Positions 1 through 8,609 of a DNA stretch of 64,000 nt are shown one piece after another. Position numbers and translations under genes: made by a program. How positions within the stretch are numbered: the stretch's first letter is position 1; every line of letters starts with the position of its first letter. Under the pieces are notes generated by a model, which was given only the letters and a program-made list of their open reading frames with translations, made no database searches and was not told the origin of the DNA. Source of the stretch: Gordonibacter pamelaeae (lineage in GTDB: Bacteria > Actinomycetota > Coriobacteriia > Coriobacteriales > Eggerthellaceae); the NCBI RefSeq assembly GCF_042665095.1, contig NZ_JBHTBV010000014.1. One strand, 5' to 3'.

Positions 1-4
1 CATC

Positions 5-41
5 GCAGGCCCCCGGACCATGTCGGCCCGGGGGCCTGCTG
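5..41 (+). terminator. Strong GC hairpin, probable terminator of a gene left of the window
   Basis: GCAGGCCCCCGG is followed after about ten bases by CCCGGGGGCCTGC, giving a 12-bp stem. There is no T-run on the plus side, so this is judged from the hairpin alone. A ten-G run follows at about 47-56. Confidence 0.5.
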
Positions 42-151
42 CGTGTGGGGGGGGGGTCCTGGGGGAGGGCGGCCTTGTACTTCGGCCTTGTGCGCGTTCC
101 GGGGGTCGTGTTTATTCTGCGCGGGGGAGGCGGGGCTCGCCGGGGCGAGGG

Positions 152-157
152 TATAAT
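152..157 (+). promoter_or_regulatory. Candidate -10 box (TATAAT) for the HEAT-repeat gene
   Basis: A perfect TATAAT lies about 57 bases upstream of the chosen start. No convincing -35 is visible at the usual spacing. Confidence 0.5.
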
Positions 158-213
158 GAAACGCTAAGCATGGTATTTGCGTGCTTTTGATAACGAGGAT
201 GGAGGAACGTCTG

Positions 214-822
214 GTGAGCGATAAGGCGCAAGAGGCAGCGAAGGTGGCCGCATCCGCGATACGCGACGAGGCCAAGCTCGGCGAATTGACGGAGGCTCTG
301 TCGGGAGGATCGCGACGCGCCCGTCAGAACGCCGCATCGGCTCTCGCCATCGTCGCCAAAGAAGCGCCTGAAATGCTCGTTCCCCAGGGGTCGGCGTTCG
401 TCGATGCGCTCAACCGTCCGGAAGCGCAAACGCGCTGGGAATGCCTTGATATCCTTACCGCACTGGTGGATTACGACTCGCGCACGTGCGACAAGGCCGT
501 GCCGGGTGCCGAGGCTGCGCTGTTCGACGAAGAGAGCGGCCCGGTGCGCCTTGCGGCGATGCGCTTCCTGTGCAAGCTGGGTGCCACGACGGAGAACCGT
601 TCCGAGAAAGTCTGGCCGCTTATCGACGAGGCCATCCAATGCTGGCATGGCGACTTGGAGTTCCAGGATATGCTCGTGGCGGTTGTCGACTTCTCGGCCG
701 GCAAGCTTGCTTTGCGGGTGAAGGAAGAGCTGCGGGATCGCATGAAGTTCGACGCGGAGAACGGCAAGGGGGCGCTCAAGCGCCGTGCCCAGCAGATCGT
801 CGAGAACGTGCAGGCCGACTAG
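214..822 (+). CDS. HEAT-repeat-like helical protein
   Basis: A 202-residue soluble, almost wholly alpha-helical protein built from short Ala/Leu-rich helix pairs. Segments such as RQNAASALAIVAK and PVRLAAMRFLCKLG look like HEAT/Armadillo repeats, usually protein-interaction scaffolds. The GTG at 214 is chosen because GGAGGAA sits six bases before it; two earlier in-frame starts (GTG 181, ATG 199) have no such site. There is no signal peptide or membrane segment, so it should be cytoplasmic. It appears monocistronic, with its own -10 upstream, and the next gene is aconitase after a 290-bp gap. No specific function can be assigned. Confidence 0.75.
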   Translation: MSDKAQEAAKVAASAIRDEAKLGELTEALSGGSRRARQNAASALAIVAKEAPEMLVPQGSAFVDALNRPEAQTRWECLDILTALVDYDSRTCDKAVPGAEAALFDEESGPVRLAAMRFLCKLGATTENRSEKVWPLIDEAIQCWHGDLEFQDMLVAVVDFSAGKLALRVKEELRDRMKFDAENGKGALKRRAQQIVENVQAD

Positions 823-921
823 CCTTCACCTCCCCTTATTTTCTGGCGGTTCTCAATCCGCCGCTTTTCGCGTCTTCCCTGTTGCCCCTGCGAGGACGGC
901 ATCGGGAAAGCGGGGGCGCGG

Positions 922-927
922 TATACT
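922..927 (+). promoter_or_regulatory. Candidate -10 box (TATACT) upstream of aconitase
   Basis: TATACT lies about 185 bases before the acnA start in a 289-bp gap that holds no gene. If used, it would give a long 5' leader. A clear -35 is not seen. Confidence 0.4.
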
Positions 928-1111
928 GCGCCACCCATCCGGGCGGTGACGTGGAGATTGTCGGTGCCATGCGACGCGTGACGAGCGCAGGGCGCAGAAG
1001 GCAAATAACGCCGTCTTCGGCGAGCGAGTACGAGAGGGAGGCGCGACGGGACGGGCGGGAGCCGGCCCTCGCGCGCGAGGGCCGCCCTGGGGCGGCGGAT
1101 TGGAGTCATGC

Positions 1112-3790
1112 ATGACTGACGAGGCCAGCCGTTTTGCCGACACGCTCGAAGTGGGCGGCACAACCTACACCTACTATCCGGTGGCGGGCGTTCCGGGTTC
1201 GGAGACGCTTCCCTACGCGCTGACGGTGCTGCTGGAGAACGTGCTGCGCAACGCCGAGAGCCCGGAGGCGGCCGAGGAGCTGGCCGGGCGCATCGTGGCG
1301 GCAGGCAACGCGGGCGAGGTGGGCAGCGAGGTGGAGTTCTCGCCGGCGCGTGTGCTGTTCCAGGACTTCACGGGCGTGCCGGTGTTCGTGGACTTCGCAG
1401 TCATGCGCGAGGCGTGCGCCGAGCTGGGCGGCGATCCGGCGAAGATCAACCCGCAGATCCCCTGCGATTTGGTGATCGACCACTCGGTCATCGCGGACGC
1501 GGCTGGCTGCGCCGGTGCGCTCGCGCAGAACATGGAGCTGGAGTTCGCGCGCAACAAGGAGCGCTACGACTTCCTGAAATGGTCGCAGCAGAGCTTCGAC
1601 AACGTGCGTATCGTGCCACCGGGGGCGGGCATCTGCCATCAGCTGAACATCGAGCAGTTCGCGCACGTGGTCATGACGTCGGATGATGCGGGAGTGGCGC
1701 GGACAGATGGCGAGCGCCCAGTGGCGTACTTCGACACGCTTGTGGGAACCGATAGCCACACGCCCACGGCGAACGGCATCGGCGTGCTCGGCTGGGGCGT
1801 GGGCGGCATCGAGGCCGAGGCTGCGGCGCTCGGCCAGCCCATCACGACGCTCGTGCCCAAGGTGGTGGGCGTGCGCCTGACGGGCGAGCTCGCCGAGGGC
1901 GTGGCGGCCATGGACGTGGCGCTGACGTTCGCCCAGATGCTACGCGAGAAGGGCGTGGTGGGCTCGTTTGTTGAGTGCTTCGGGCCGGGCCTCGCCAGCC
2001 TGAACGCCACGCAGCGCACGTGCATTTCGAACATGACGCCGGAGTACGGCAGCACCTGCACGCTGTTCCCCGTGGACGACGCGACGCTCGAGTACCTGCG
2101 CTTGACCGGTCGCACCGAGGAGCAGGTGGCGCTCGTGGAGGCGTATGCGAAGGCGCAAGGCAACTGGCACGACCCGGACGCCCCGGCGCGCACGTACGCC
2201 GAGGTGATCGAGCTCGACCTGGGCTCCGTGGGCCGCTCGCTCGCCGGTCCGTCGCGCCCGCACGACCGCATTCCGCTGGAAGGCGTGCAGGAGCGCTTCC
2301 GCGCCGTGTGCGATGAGCGCGGGCTCGACCGCGGCAAAACCGTGGAGGTGGAGCTGGGGGGCGAGGCCCATGCGCTCGGCCACGGCGCGCTTGCCATCGC
2401 GGCCGTGACCAGCTGCACGACGGCCACCGATCCGCGCATGATGCTGGCGTGCGGCCTGGTGGCCAAGAAGGCCGCCGAGGCGGGTCTTGCGCCCAAGCCG
2501 TGGGTGAAGACGGTCCTCGCCCCGGGCAGCAAGGCCACCGAGCTTCTGCTCGAGCGCGCCGGGCTCATGGAGGGCCTGCGGGCGCTGGGCTTCTACACCT
2601 GCGGGTTCGGATGCATGAGCTGCATCGGCAACTCGGGACCCATTCTGCCGGCGCTGCATGACGTGGCCAGCGACATCGAGCTGGCGAGCGTGCTTTCCGG
2701 CAACCGCAACTTCGAAGGGCGCATCTCGCCCGACGTGTCGCAGAACTACCTGGTCGCCCCGGCCATGGTGATCGCCTACGCGTTGGCGGGCACGATGGAC
2801 GTGGACTTGGCGCACGACGCGCTGGGGTGCCGCGAGGACGGCACGCCGGTGCGCCTGGCCGACATCTGGCCGAGCGACGAGGAGATCGACGCGCTGGTCG
2901 ACGCGCAGGTGAACCGGGCGTTGTACGAGGACGGCACCCGCGGGCTCTACGACGGCGATGCGGCCTGGCAGGCGCTCGGCAGCGAGCCCGCGGGCACGTT
3001 CGCCTGGGATGACGCGTCAACCTACGTGCGGCGCGCGCCGTACTTCGACGGCATGCGGCGCGAGCCTTCGGCTCCCGAGCCCATCGTGGGCGCCCGCGCG
3101 TTGGCGCGGCTCGGCGACTTCATCACCACCGACCACATCTCCCCCGCGGGCTCCATCGCGGCCGACTCCCCGGCGGCGCGCTACTTGGAGGAGCGTGGCG
3201 TGGCGCCGGCCGACTTCAACACGTACGGCGCACGGCGCGGCAACCACGAGGTGATGATGCGCGGCACGTTTGCGAACGTGAAGCTGCAGAACCTGCTGGC
3301 CGAGGGGAAGAAGGGCGGCTGGACGCACGACTTCCTGGCAGACGAGGTGCGGCCGCTGTTCGATGCGGCCATGGACTACGAGGCTGCGGGCGTGCCGCTC
3401 GTGGTGGTGGCTGGCAAGATGTACGGCAGCGGGTCGTCGCGCGACTGGGCGGCGAAGGGCCCGGCGCTCCTGGGCATCCGCACGGCGTTCGCCGAGAGCT
3501 TCGAGCGCATTCACCGGTCGAACCTCATCGGCATGGGCATCCTGCCGCTGCAGTTCGCGGAAGGCGAGAGCGCCGAGAGCCTAGGGCTCGACGGCTCGGA
3601 GCGCTACACGGTGGCGCCGATCGACTTCTCGGCGGGGCTGCCCGTGCCGCGCGAGGTGGAGGTGACGGCCGAGCGGGCGGACGGCTCGACGGCGACGTTC
3701 AAGGCGACCGTGCGCGTGGACACGCCCACGGAAGGGCGCTACTACGAGAACGGCGGCATCCTGCCCTACGTGCTGAGAAGCCTATTGTAA
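1112..3790 (+). CDS. acnA: Aconitate hydratase A (AcnA type)
   Basis: Cytoplasmic [4Fe-4S] enzyme that isomerises citrate and isocitrate. At 892 residues it has the length of the AcnA/IRP group. The three cluster cysteines are visible: Cys435 in VTSCTTATDP and Cys501/Cys504 in FGCMSCIGNSGP, the same numbers as in E. coli AcnA. The C-terminal swivel domain carries YGARRGNHEVMMRGTFAN and the active-site run GSGSSRDWAAKGP. The ATG at 1112 is preferred over the in-frame TTG at 1100 because GGAG lies a few bases upstream. It stands alone, but icd lies at 22.7 kb, so two successive oxidative TCA steps are in this window. A start a few codons away is the only real doubt. Confidence 0.96.
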   Translation: MTDEASRFADTLEVGGTTYTYYPVAGVPGSETLPYALTVLLENVLRNAESPEAAEELAGRIVAAGNAGEVGSEVEFSPARVLFQDFTGVPVFVDFAVMREACAELGGDPAKINPQIPCDLVIDHSVIADAAGCAGALAQNMELEFARNKERYDFLKWSQQSFDNVRIVPPGAGICHQLNIEQFAHVVMTSDDAGVARTDGERPVAYFDTLVGTDSHTPTANGIGVLGWGVGGIEAEAAALGQPITTLVPKVVGVRLTGELAEGVAAMDVALTFAQMLREKGVVGSFVECFGPGLASLNATQRTCISNMTPEYGSTCTLFPVDDATLEYLRLTGRTEEQVALVEAYAKAQGNWHDPDAPARTYAEVIELDLGSVGRSLAGPSRPHDRIPLEGVQERFRAVCDERGLDRGKTVEVELGGEAHALGHGALAIAAVTSCTTATDPRMMLACGLVAKKAAEAGLAPKPWVKTVLAPGSKATELLLERAGLMEGLRALGFYTCGFGCMSCIGNSGPILPALHDVASDIELASVLSGNRNFEGRISPDVSQNYLVAPAMVIAYALAGTMDVDLAHDALGCREDGTPVRLADIWPSDEEIDALVDAQVNRALYEDGTRGLYDGDAAWQALGSEPAGTFAWDDASTYVRRAPYFDGMRREPSAPEPIVGARALARLGDFITTDHISPAGSIAADSPAARYLEERGVAPADFNTYGARRGNHEVMMRGTFANVKLQNLLAEGKKGGWTHDFLADEVRPLFDAAMDYEAAGVPLVVVAGKMYGSGSSRDWAAKGPALLGIRTAFAESFERIHRSNLIGMGILPLQFAEGESAESLGLDGSERYTVAPIDFSAGLPVPREVEVTAERADGSTATFKATVRVDTPTEGRYYENGGILPYVLRSLL

Positions 3791-3842
3791 AGACGAGGTA
3801 ACGGTGGCGCCCGGTTGCGATGAGCAAGCGGGCGCTTTGCCG

Positions 3843-3848
3843 TATAAT
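3843..3848 (+). promoter_or_regulatory. Candidate -10 box (TATAAT)
   Basis: TATAAT 43 bases upstream of the GTG at 3892, just after acnA ends. The following gene therefore probably has its own promoter. Confidence 0.5.
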
Positions 3849-3891
3849 GGAGTGTTAATTCTAGCAATCGAGGGATACGGAAAGGGATGCC

Positions 3892-5826
3892 GTGAAACAG
3901 ACATCCGGAATCGATGCGCTGCTTGAAGCGCTCAGGCAATCGGGGATCAACGTGGACGGGCGCTTCGACGCCGACGCGGAGGCCCCTTCGGACGGTGCGG
4001 GTCGCGCCGGCAGGGGAGGCGGCGGAGGCTCGCAGCCGCCGCACGTTCACGTTGAGGTCCCGTTCGCGGACCGTATGGCCGCGTGGGGCAAGAAGGCCCT
4101 TATCATCGCCGCCATCGTTATCGTGCTGGTAGGCCTGGCCGCCTACTGGTGGTTCCACCCGCCCATCAACATCCATTCGACGGACACCTGGATGTTCGTG
4201 GCCGTGTTCATCCTGCTGCCGCTGTTCCTGGTGTTCTGGAGCCGTTCGCACAGCTACAAGGAGGGCACCGCGAAGGTCGAGGCGAACCCGGGCAAGGCGA
4301 AGGCGTTCAAGTTCGCGAGCTACGTGCCGGTGGCCGTGGCCGTGCTGGGCGTCTTGGGCGCCGTGATGTCGCTCTCCATCTTCCCCGGCAACGCCGAGAA
4401 GTACGCCACGGTGCTGCAGACGACGGAGGACAACTTCGCGCAGGACATCAAGGAGGTGAACTACTCGGAGATCCCCGTTATCGACCGCGATTCGGCCGTG
4501 CTGCTGGGCAACCGCGAGATGGGCTCCATCCCCGAGTACGTGAGCCAGTTCGAGATATCGCCGCTGTACAGCCAGATCAACTACCAGAGCTCGCCGGTGC
4601 GCGTGAGCCCGCTGGGGTATGCGGACCTGTTCAAGTGGTTCACGAACCGCGAGGCCGGCATCCCCGCCTACGCGCTGGTGAACATGACGACGCAGGATGC
4701 GGAGATCGTGCGCCTTGAGGACAACCCCATCCATTACTCCGAGTCCGAGCCGCTCGTGCGCAACATCGACCGCCACGTGCAGCTGAGCTACCCCTTCTAT
4801 ATGTTTGACCAGAAGTCGTTCGAGATCGACGACGAGGGGCATCCCTGGTGGATCTGCCCGGTGCAGTCGCGCACCATCGGCCTGTTCGGCGGAACGACCA
4901 TCCAGCGCGTGGTCATGGTGGACGCCACGACGGGCGAGACGCAGGACCTGGCCATCGAGGACGTGCCGCAGTGGGTTGACCATGCCTACCCGACCGACCT
5001 GCTGCTCGAGCAGTACAACTGGTCCGGCAAGTACAAGGACGGCTGGCTGAACTCCGTGTTCGGGCAGAAGAACGTGGTGCAGACCACGCCGGGCACCGAC
5101 GGCAACCTGGGGTACAACTACATTGCCAAGGACGATGACGTGTGGGTGTACACGGGCGTGACCTCGGCCACGGCTGACAACTCCATCGTGGGCTTCGTGC
5201 TGATCAACCAGCGCACGGCCGAGTCGCACTTCTACCCGGTGGCCGGCGCCACCGAGGAATCGGCCATGCAGTCGGCCGAGGGCCAGGTGCAGAACTTGCG
5301 CTACCAGGCCACGTTCCCGCTGCTCATCAACGTATCGGGCCAGCCGACGTACTTCATGGCGCTGAAGGACAACGCGGGGCTCGTCAAGCAGTTCGCCATG
5401 CTGGACATCCAGCGCTACCAGAACGTGGCCGTGGGCAACACGGTGGCCGAGTGCCAGAAGGCCTACCAGGCCCTGCTCGCCACGAACGGCGTTCTGGCCG
5501 AGTCCGGCGTGGACACGGGCGCGGTTGAGAAGCAGGGTACGATCGCACACATCGCCCAGGCGGTGGTGGAAGGCAACTCGCACTTCTACGTGAAGCTGGA
5601 CGACGGCAGCGCCATCTACGACTTCGCGCTTCCCGGGTTGATAGAGATCGTGGGATACAAGGAGGGCGACGCCATCACGTTCACGTACGTGGAGGCGGAG
5701 CCGACGAACCCCGTGGAGGAGATTGTCAGCGCCGACGGCGCGAAGGCCGGTAACGGGGCCGACGCCGCGAAGGAGGCGGAGAAGGAGGCCGCCGCCACCG
5801 CGGACGCGAAGGGCGACGCGGCGTAG
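3892..5826 (+). CDS. Large membrane-anchored protein of unknown function
   Basis: 644 residues. A charged cytoplasmic N-terminus with a glycine-rich linker (about residues 45-55) is followed by three membrane segments near residues 65-85, 98-117 and 140-160. A soluble domain of about 450 residues follows, rich in Tyr, Asn and Gln, and an Ala/Lys/Glu-rich low-complexity tail (about 615-644). By the positive-inside rule the large domain should face outside. The GTG start is supported by AAAGGGA five bases upstream. I recognise no catalytic motif or named family. It has its own -10 and is followed by a strong terminator, so it is transcribed alone. The usual domain content of cell-envelope proteins would fit, but that is only inference. 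Confidence 0.8.
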   Translation: MKQTSGIDALLEALRQSGINVDGRFDADAEAPSDGAGRAGRGGGGGSQPPHVHVEVPFADRMAAWGKKALIIAAIVIVLVGLAAYWWFHPPINIHSTDTWMFVAVFILLPLFLVFWSRSHSYKEGTAKVEANPGKAKAFKFASYVPVAVAVLGVLGAVMSLSIFPGNAEKYATVLQTTEDNFAQDIKEVNYSEIPVIDRDSAVLLGNREMGSIPEYVSQFEISPLYSQINYQSSPVRVSPLGYADLFKWFTNREAGIPAYALVNMTTQDAEIVRLEDNPIHYSESEPLVRNIDRHVQLSYPFYMFDQKSFEIDDEGHPWWICPVQSRTIGLFGGTTIQRVVMVDATTGETQDLAIEDVPQWVDHAYPTDLLLEQYNWSGKYKDGWLNSVFGQKNVVQTTPGTDGNLGYNYIAKDDDVWVYTGVTSATADNSIVGFVLINQRTAESHFYPVAGATEESAMQSAEGQVQNLRYQATFPLLINVSGQPTYFMALKDNAGLVKQFAMLDIQRYQNVAVGNTVAECQKAYQALLATNGVLAESGVDTGAVEKQGTIAHIAQAVVEGNSHFYVKLDDGSAIYDFALPGLIEIVGYKEGDAITFTYVEAEPTNPVEEIVSADGAKAGNGADAAKEAEKEAAATADAKGDAA

Positions 5827-5850
5827 CGCTTCGACGGCAGAATGCTTGCT

Positions 5851-5885
5851 CGGGAACCCCCGCGATCGGGGGTTCCCGTGGTTTT
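5851..5885 (+). terminator. Rho-independent terminator
   Basis: A 12-bp perfect stem (CGGGAACCCCCG with CGGGGGTTCCCG) and a 4-base loop, followed by TGGTTTT, 25 bases after the stop codon. Confidence 0.9.
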
Positions 5886-5972
5886 CGGGCGAGAAGGCAA
5901 TCGATGGCCCGGGGAGCACGGAGCCCGGGGAGCGCGCCAGAGGGCGGAGGGCGGGCTTTTCCGTGTTTTGGG

Positions 5973-6003
5973 TTGACAAATGGCGGAATGGTGGCAAAAT
6001 ATA
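5973..6003 (+). promoter_or_regulatory. Promoter of the rplJ-rplL operon
   Basis: A perfect TTGACA -35 at 5973-5978 is followed 17-19 bases later by AAAATATAAC, which can supply a -10. It lies directly before the L10 leader. Confidence 0.7.
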
Positions 6004-6034
6004 ACGGTTGCTTCTTCGGGAGTACGACGTATAG

Positions 6035-6123
6035 CTAGTTCCGCTGCCCAAGACAGCTGGCACCGAGAGGTTTAATCGCAGGGATGCGGCCCGCCGAGGT
6101 GGTTGTATAAGTTTCGCGCTTAG
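6035..6123 (+). ncRNA. Ribosomal protein L10 leader
   Basis: The 5' leader before rplJ carries the conserved strings of the L10-binding leader: CCAAGACAGCTGG, TTTAATCGC and CCGCCGAGGTGG. In bacteria this RNA binds the L10-(L7/L12)4 complex so that excess protein lowers expression of its own operon. The match is made from remembered consensus, not a covariance search. It is followed directly by an intrinsic terminator hairpin, so control may work by attenuation here. Confidence 0.85.
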
Positions 6124-6168
6124 ACGACCCCTGCTGTCATGAGACGGCGGGGGTCGTTCCTTTTTCTT
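6124..6168 (+). terminator. Intrinsic terminator/attenuator inside the rplJ leader
   Basis: ACGACCCC pairs with GGGGTCGT and the stem extends through G-U pairs to about 15 bp with an ATGA loop, followed by TCCTTTTTCTT. It lies between the L10 leader and rplJ with no other gene between them. This is the arrangement of a regulated attenuator. Confidence 0.85.
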
Positions 6169-6227
6169 AGGCGACGATCCCAGACGAGGGAGCGGAACCC
6201 GAGTTTGAGGAAAAGGAGGTGTACTAC

Positions 6228-6749
6228 ATGCCCAACGTGAAGAACCAAGAGACGCTTGCCAAGATCAAGGAGGATCTCGACGGCGTTTCCGCTGTGTGGG
6301 TCGTGGACTACTGCGGCCTGACGGTGAAGGACATCCAGGCGTTGCGCGTGGCTATCCGCGAATCCGGCGCCAGCATGAAGGTGTACAAGAACACCCTGAT
6401 GCACATCGCCCTGGACGAGGCCGGCCTGCCCACGCTCGACGATATCCTGGAGGGTCCGAGCGCGTTCGTGTTCGCCGGTGCCGATGTGGCTGCTGCCGCC
6501 AAGGCCGTGAAGACGTTCGCGAAGACGAACCAGAACCTGGAGATCAAGGGTGGTTTGATGGAAGGCGAGCAGGTTTCCGCCGCTCAGGTGGAGGCTATCG
6601 CTTCTCTCCCGTCCCGCGAAGAGCTCCTGGCTCAGATCGCCGGCGCTATCTCCGGTGTTGCCCGCGGCCTTGCCGTGGCGCTCAACGGCGTGCCGAGTGG
6701 TCTGGCGCAGGTCACGAAGGCCGTGGCCGACCAGAAGGAAGCTGCTTAA
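6228..6749 (+). CDS. rplJ: 50S ribosomal protein L10
   Basis: 173 residues, normal for L10. The N-terminal rRNA-binding part (KNQETLAKIKEDL, VVDYCGLTV, KVYKNTLMHIA) is typical, and the C-terminal helix that carries L7/L12 dimers follows. The ATG at 6228 is preceded by a perfect AAGGAGG eight bases upstream; an upstream in-frame start at 6219 overlaps that site. L10 anchors the L7/L12 stalk on the 50S subunit, which recruits the translation GTPases. It is first in a two-gene operon with rplL and sits under an L10 leader with an attenuator hairpin. No rplK/rplA is upstream. Confidence 0.98.
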   Translation: MPNVKNQETLAKIKEDLDGVSAVWVVDYCGLTVKDIQALRVAIRESGASMKVYKNTLMHIALDEAGLPTLDDILEGPSAFVFAGADVAAAAKAVKTFAKTNQNLEIKGGLMEGEQVSAAQVEAIASLPSREELLAQIAGAISGVARGLAVALNGVPSGLAQVTKAVADQKEAA

Positions 6750-6839
6750 CCGCAGCGTAGGCGGCGCGGCGAGCGCTGCCTGACGATAGGCAAAACACAC
6801 CGGTCGGGAAGGACCCGGCCGCTTTGAAAGGAAACGAAC

Positions 6840-7217
6840 ATGGCTGTTACGCGTGAAGAGATCATCGAGGCCCTCAAGGAGATGTCCCTGCTCGAGGCTT
6901 CTGAACTGGTGAAGGACATCGAGGAGACGTTTGGCGTTTCCGCCGCCGCCCCCGTGGCCGTGGCTGCTGCCGCTCCTGCCGAGGGTGGCGCTGCTGCCGA
7001 GGAGAAGACCGACTTCGACGTCGTGCTCGAGGGCTTCGGCGACAACAAGATCGCCGTCATCAAGGTTGTCCGCGAGATCACGAGCCTGGGCCTGAAGGAG
7101 GCCAAGGAGCTGGTCGAGGGCGCCCCGAAGCCGATCCAGGAGGGCGTTGCCAAGGACAAGGCCGAGGAGATCAAGGCCAAGCTCGAGGAAGCCGGCGCGG
7201 CCGTCACCCTCAAGTAA
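6840..7217 (+). CDS. rplL: 50S ribosomal protein L7/L12
   Basis: 125 residues with the classic plan: an N-terminal dimerisation helix pair (ITREEI-like start, MSLLEASELVKDIEETFGV), an Ala/Pro-rich hinge at about residues 37-57, and a C-terminal factor-binding domain containing GDNKIAVIKVVREIT and LGLKEAKELVE. GAAAGGAAACGAAC stands before the ATG. It forms the flexible stalk of the 50S subunit together with L10. It lies 90 bp after rplJ and is followed by a strong terminator, so the operon stops here instead of continuing into rpoB/rpoC. Confidence 0.98.
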   Translation: MAVTREEIIEALKEMSLLEASELVKDIEETFGVSAAAPVAVAAAAPAEGGAAAEEKTDFDVVLEGFGDNKIAVIKVVREITSLGLKEAKELVEGAPKPIQEGVAKDKAEEIKAKLEEAGAAVTLK

Positions 7218-7258
7218 ATTGGTTCCGGCGGCCTGACGGCCATCGAGACTGCTTGAAG

Positions 7259-7286
7259 AGAGACCCCCAGACCTGGGGGTCTCTTA
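7259..7286 (+). terminator. Rho-independent terminator of rplJL
   Basis: AGAGACCCCCAG pairs perfectly with CTGGGGGTCTCT across a 2-base gap and is followed by TACTGT. It lies 41 bases after rplL. Confidence 0.88.
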
Positions 7287-7392
7287 CTGTCTGGCGGGAT
7301 GCGCGTTACGTGCGGCGGGTTGTCGCGCTTAAGATGGTTTCGCCTTACTGACGGAATGGCAACGGTTCGCACGCGCTTAGGGCGCGCGCGTA

Positions 7393-7398
7393 TATAGT
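7393..7398 (+). promoter_or_regulatory. Candidate -10 box (TATAGT)
   Basis: TATAGT about 60 bases before the DUF4013-like gene, after the rplJL terminator. No clear -35. Confidence 0.4.
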
Positions 7399-7457
7399 AG
7401 AACGCGCTAACTGACAGACTGCGCGTTAGCGCAGCTGATGAGGATAGGAGGGGCGCT

Positions 7458-8399
7458 ATGCAGGCCGGTTACTTCAATGCCGCTTGGCATGATATAAAGA
7501 ATTCGCCCGGCTGGTTCGGCAAGCTGCTGGTGCTGGGCCTGGTGAGCCTTGTTCCCATCTTCGGGTGGATCGTGGTGGCGGGCTACCTGTACGGCTGGGC
7601 GCGCGACATCGCGTGGGGCGTGCATGCGCCGCTGCCCGCCCATGTGTTCGGCAACGAGGACGGGCGGCTTTACAGCCGCGGGTTCTTCGTGCTCGTAATA
7701 AGCTTCGTGTGCTCGCTCATTCCCTGGGCGGTGGAATTGGTGGGGTCTATCCTGACCGGAGGCTCCTTCGGGATATGGTCGGGCTGGGGCTATCATTCCG
7801 GGTTCCTGTCGTTCCCGCTGGGCCTTGCCTCGGGCCTTGTCGGCATGGTGTTCTTCGCCCTGTCCATTGCGGCGTACCTGTTCACGGCGTTCTTCACCTG
7901 GGTGGGCTCCATGCGCATGAGCATCTACGGCCGGCTTTCGGCCGGATTCCAGTTCGGCAAGATCTGGAGCATGCTGCGCCATGACTTCGTCGGGATGCTG
8001 CGCATCCTGGGCATGGCCGTGCTGATGGCCATTGCGACGACCGTGGTGGTGACCATCCTCATCGTGGTGGTGGTATTCCTGTGCGTGGCCATAGGATTCG
8101 CGGTCACGGGCGGCAACCTGAACATCAACTCCAGCCGTTTCGATGCGGCTATCGTCGGCATGGTGTTCGGGGTTGGCGGCGTGGCGATCGTGCTCTCGCT
8201 GCTGGCGGGATTCGCGTCCATGGTGGTGGCCGTGTTCTTCACGGCGATGATCGCGCGGGCGCTGGGCTACTGGACGCAGCAGTTCAACGTGCCGGCGTGG
8301 CGCGGGCAGGACGATCCGATGCCGTTCGAGCTGGCAGGCGCTGCGGGCGGGCCCGGCGGGGGCGGACAGCCGCCGTACCAGCAGCCGCCGATGCGCTGA
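7458..8399 (+). CDS. DUF4013-like integral membrane protein
   Basis: 313 residues with about five or six hydrophobic segments (near 20-45, 75-95, 120-150, 185-215, 225-265). The opening NSPGWFGKLLVLGLVSLVP and the following VPIFGWIVVAGYLYGWAR are characteristic of DUF4013 proteins, a family with no known biochemical role. The C-terminus is a short Gly/Pro/Gln-rich cytoplasmic tail. The ATG is preceded by AGGATAGGAGGGG. It has its own promoter candidate and a strong terminator after it. The family call comes from pattern recognition and should be confirmed by a profile search. Confidence 0.85.
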   Translation: MQAGYFNAAWHDIKNSPGWFGKLLVLGLVSLVPIFGWIVVAGYLYGWARDIAWGVHAPLPAHVFGNEDGRLYSRGFFVLVISFVCSLIPWAVELVGSILTGGSFGIWSGWGYHSGFLSFPLGLASGLVGMVFFALSIAAYLFTAFFTWVGSMRMSIYGRLSAGFQFGKIWSMLRHDFVGMLRILGMAVLMAIATTVVVTILIVVVVFLCVAIGFAVTGGNLNINSSRFDAAIVGMVFGVGGVAIVLSLLAGFASMVVAVFFTAMIARALGYWTQQFNVPAWRGQDDPMPFELAGAAGGPGGGGQPPYQQPPMR

Positions 8400-8471
8400 G
8401 GTCCGAACCGCCCGGCCCCTTAGGCCCGAGGGTAGGCCGTCCGCTTGCCGCGGCCCGGGAACGGGCTTGCC

Positions 8472-8511
8472 GAACCCCCTTCGACCTGCCGGTCGGAGGG
8501 GGTTCTTCTTC
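8472..8511 (+). terminator. Rho-independent terminator
   Basis: A 15-bp stem formed by GAACCCCCTTCGACC and GGTCGGAGGGGGTTC with a TGCC loop, followed by TTCTTC. One of the strongest hairpins in the window. Confidence 0.9.
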
Positions 8512-8541
8512 GGAAGGGCTGCCGCACGCGCGCTCGGGCGC

Positions 8542-8547
8542 TATACT
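8542..8547 (+). promoter_or_regulatory. Candidate -10 box (TATACT)
   Basis: TATACT 63 bases upstream of the start at 8610, just after the terminator of the previous gene. Confidence 0.4.
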
Positions 8548-8609
8548 GGTGCGCGAGACGCACGCCGCCTAGGGGCGCGCTGCGCGTATTCGGGGGAAAG
8601 GGGCAGGCT

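Noticed and set aside
1106..2815. Long minus-strand open frames opposite acnA
   Set aside because: High-GC shadow frames: Arg/His-rich translations, no ribosome sites, complete overlap with a certain gene.
3766..6063. 765-codon minus-strand open frame
   Set aside because: Spans the opposite strand of the 3892-5826 gene, its terminator and the rplJ promoter; His/Arg/Val-rich shadow composition.
6035..6168. Riboswitch or tRNA in the rplJ leader
   Set aside because: The conserved strings fit the L10 leader; no acceptor stem, T-loop or known aptamer core is present.
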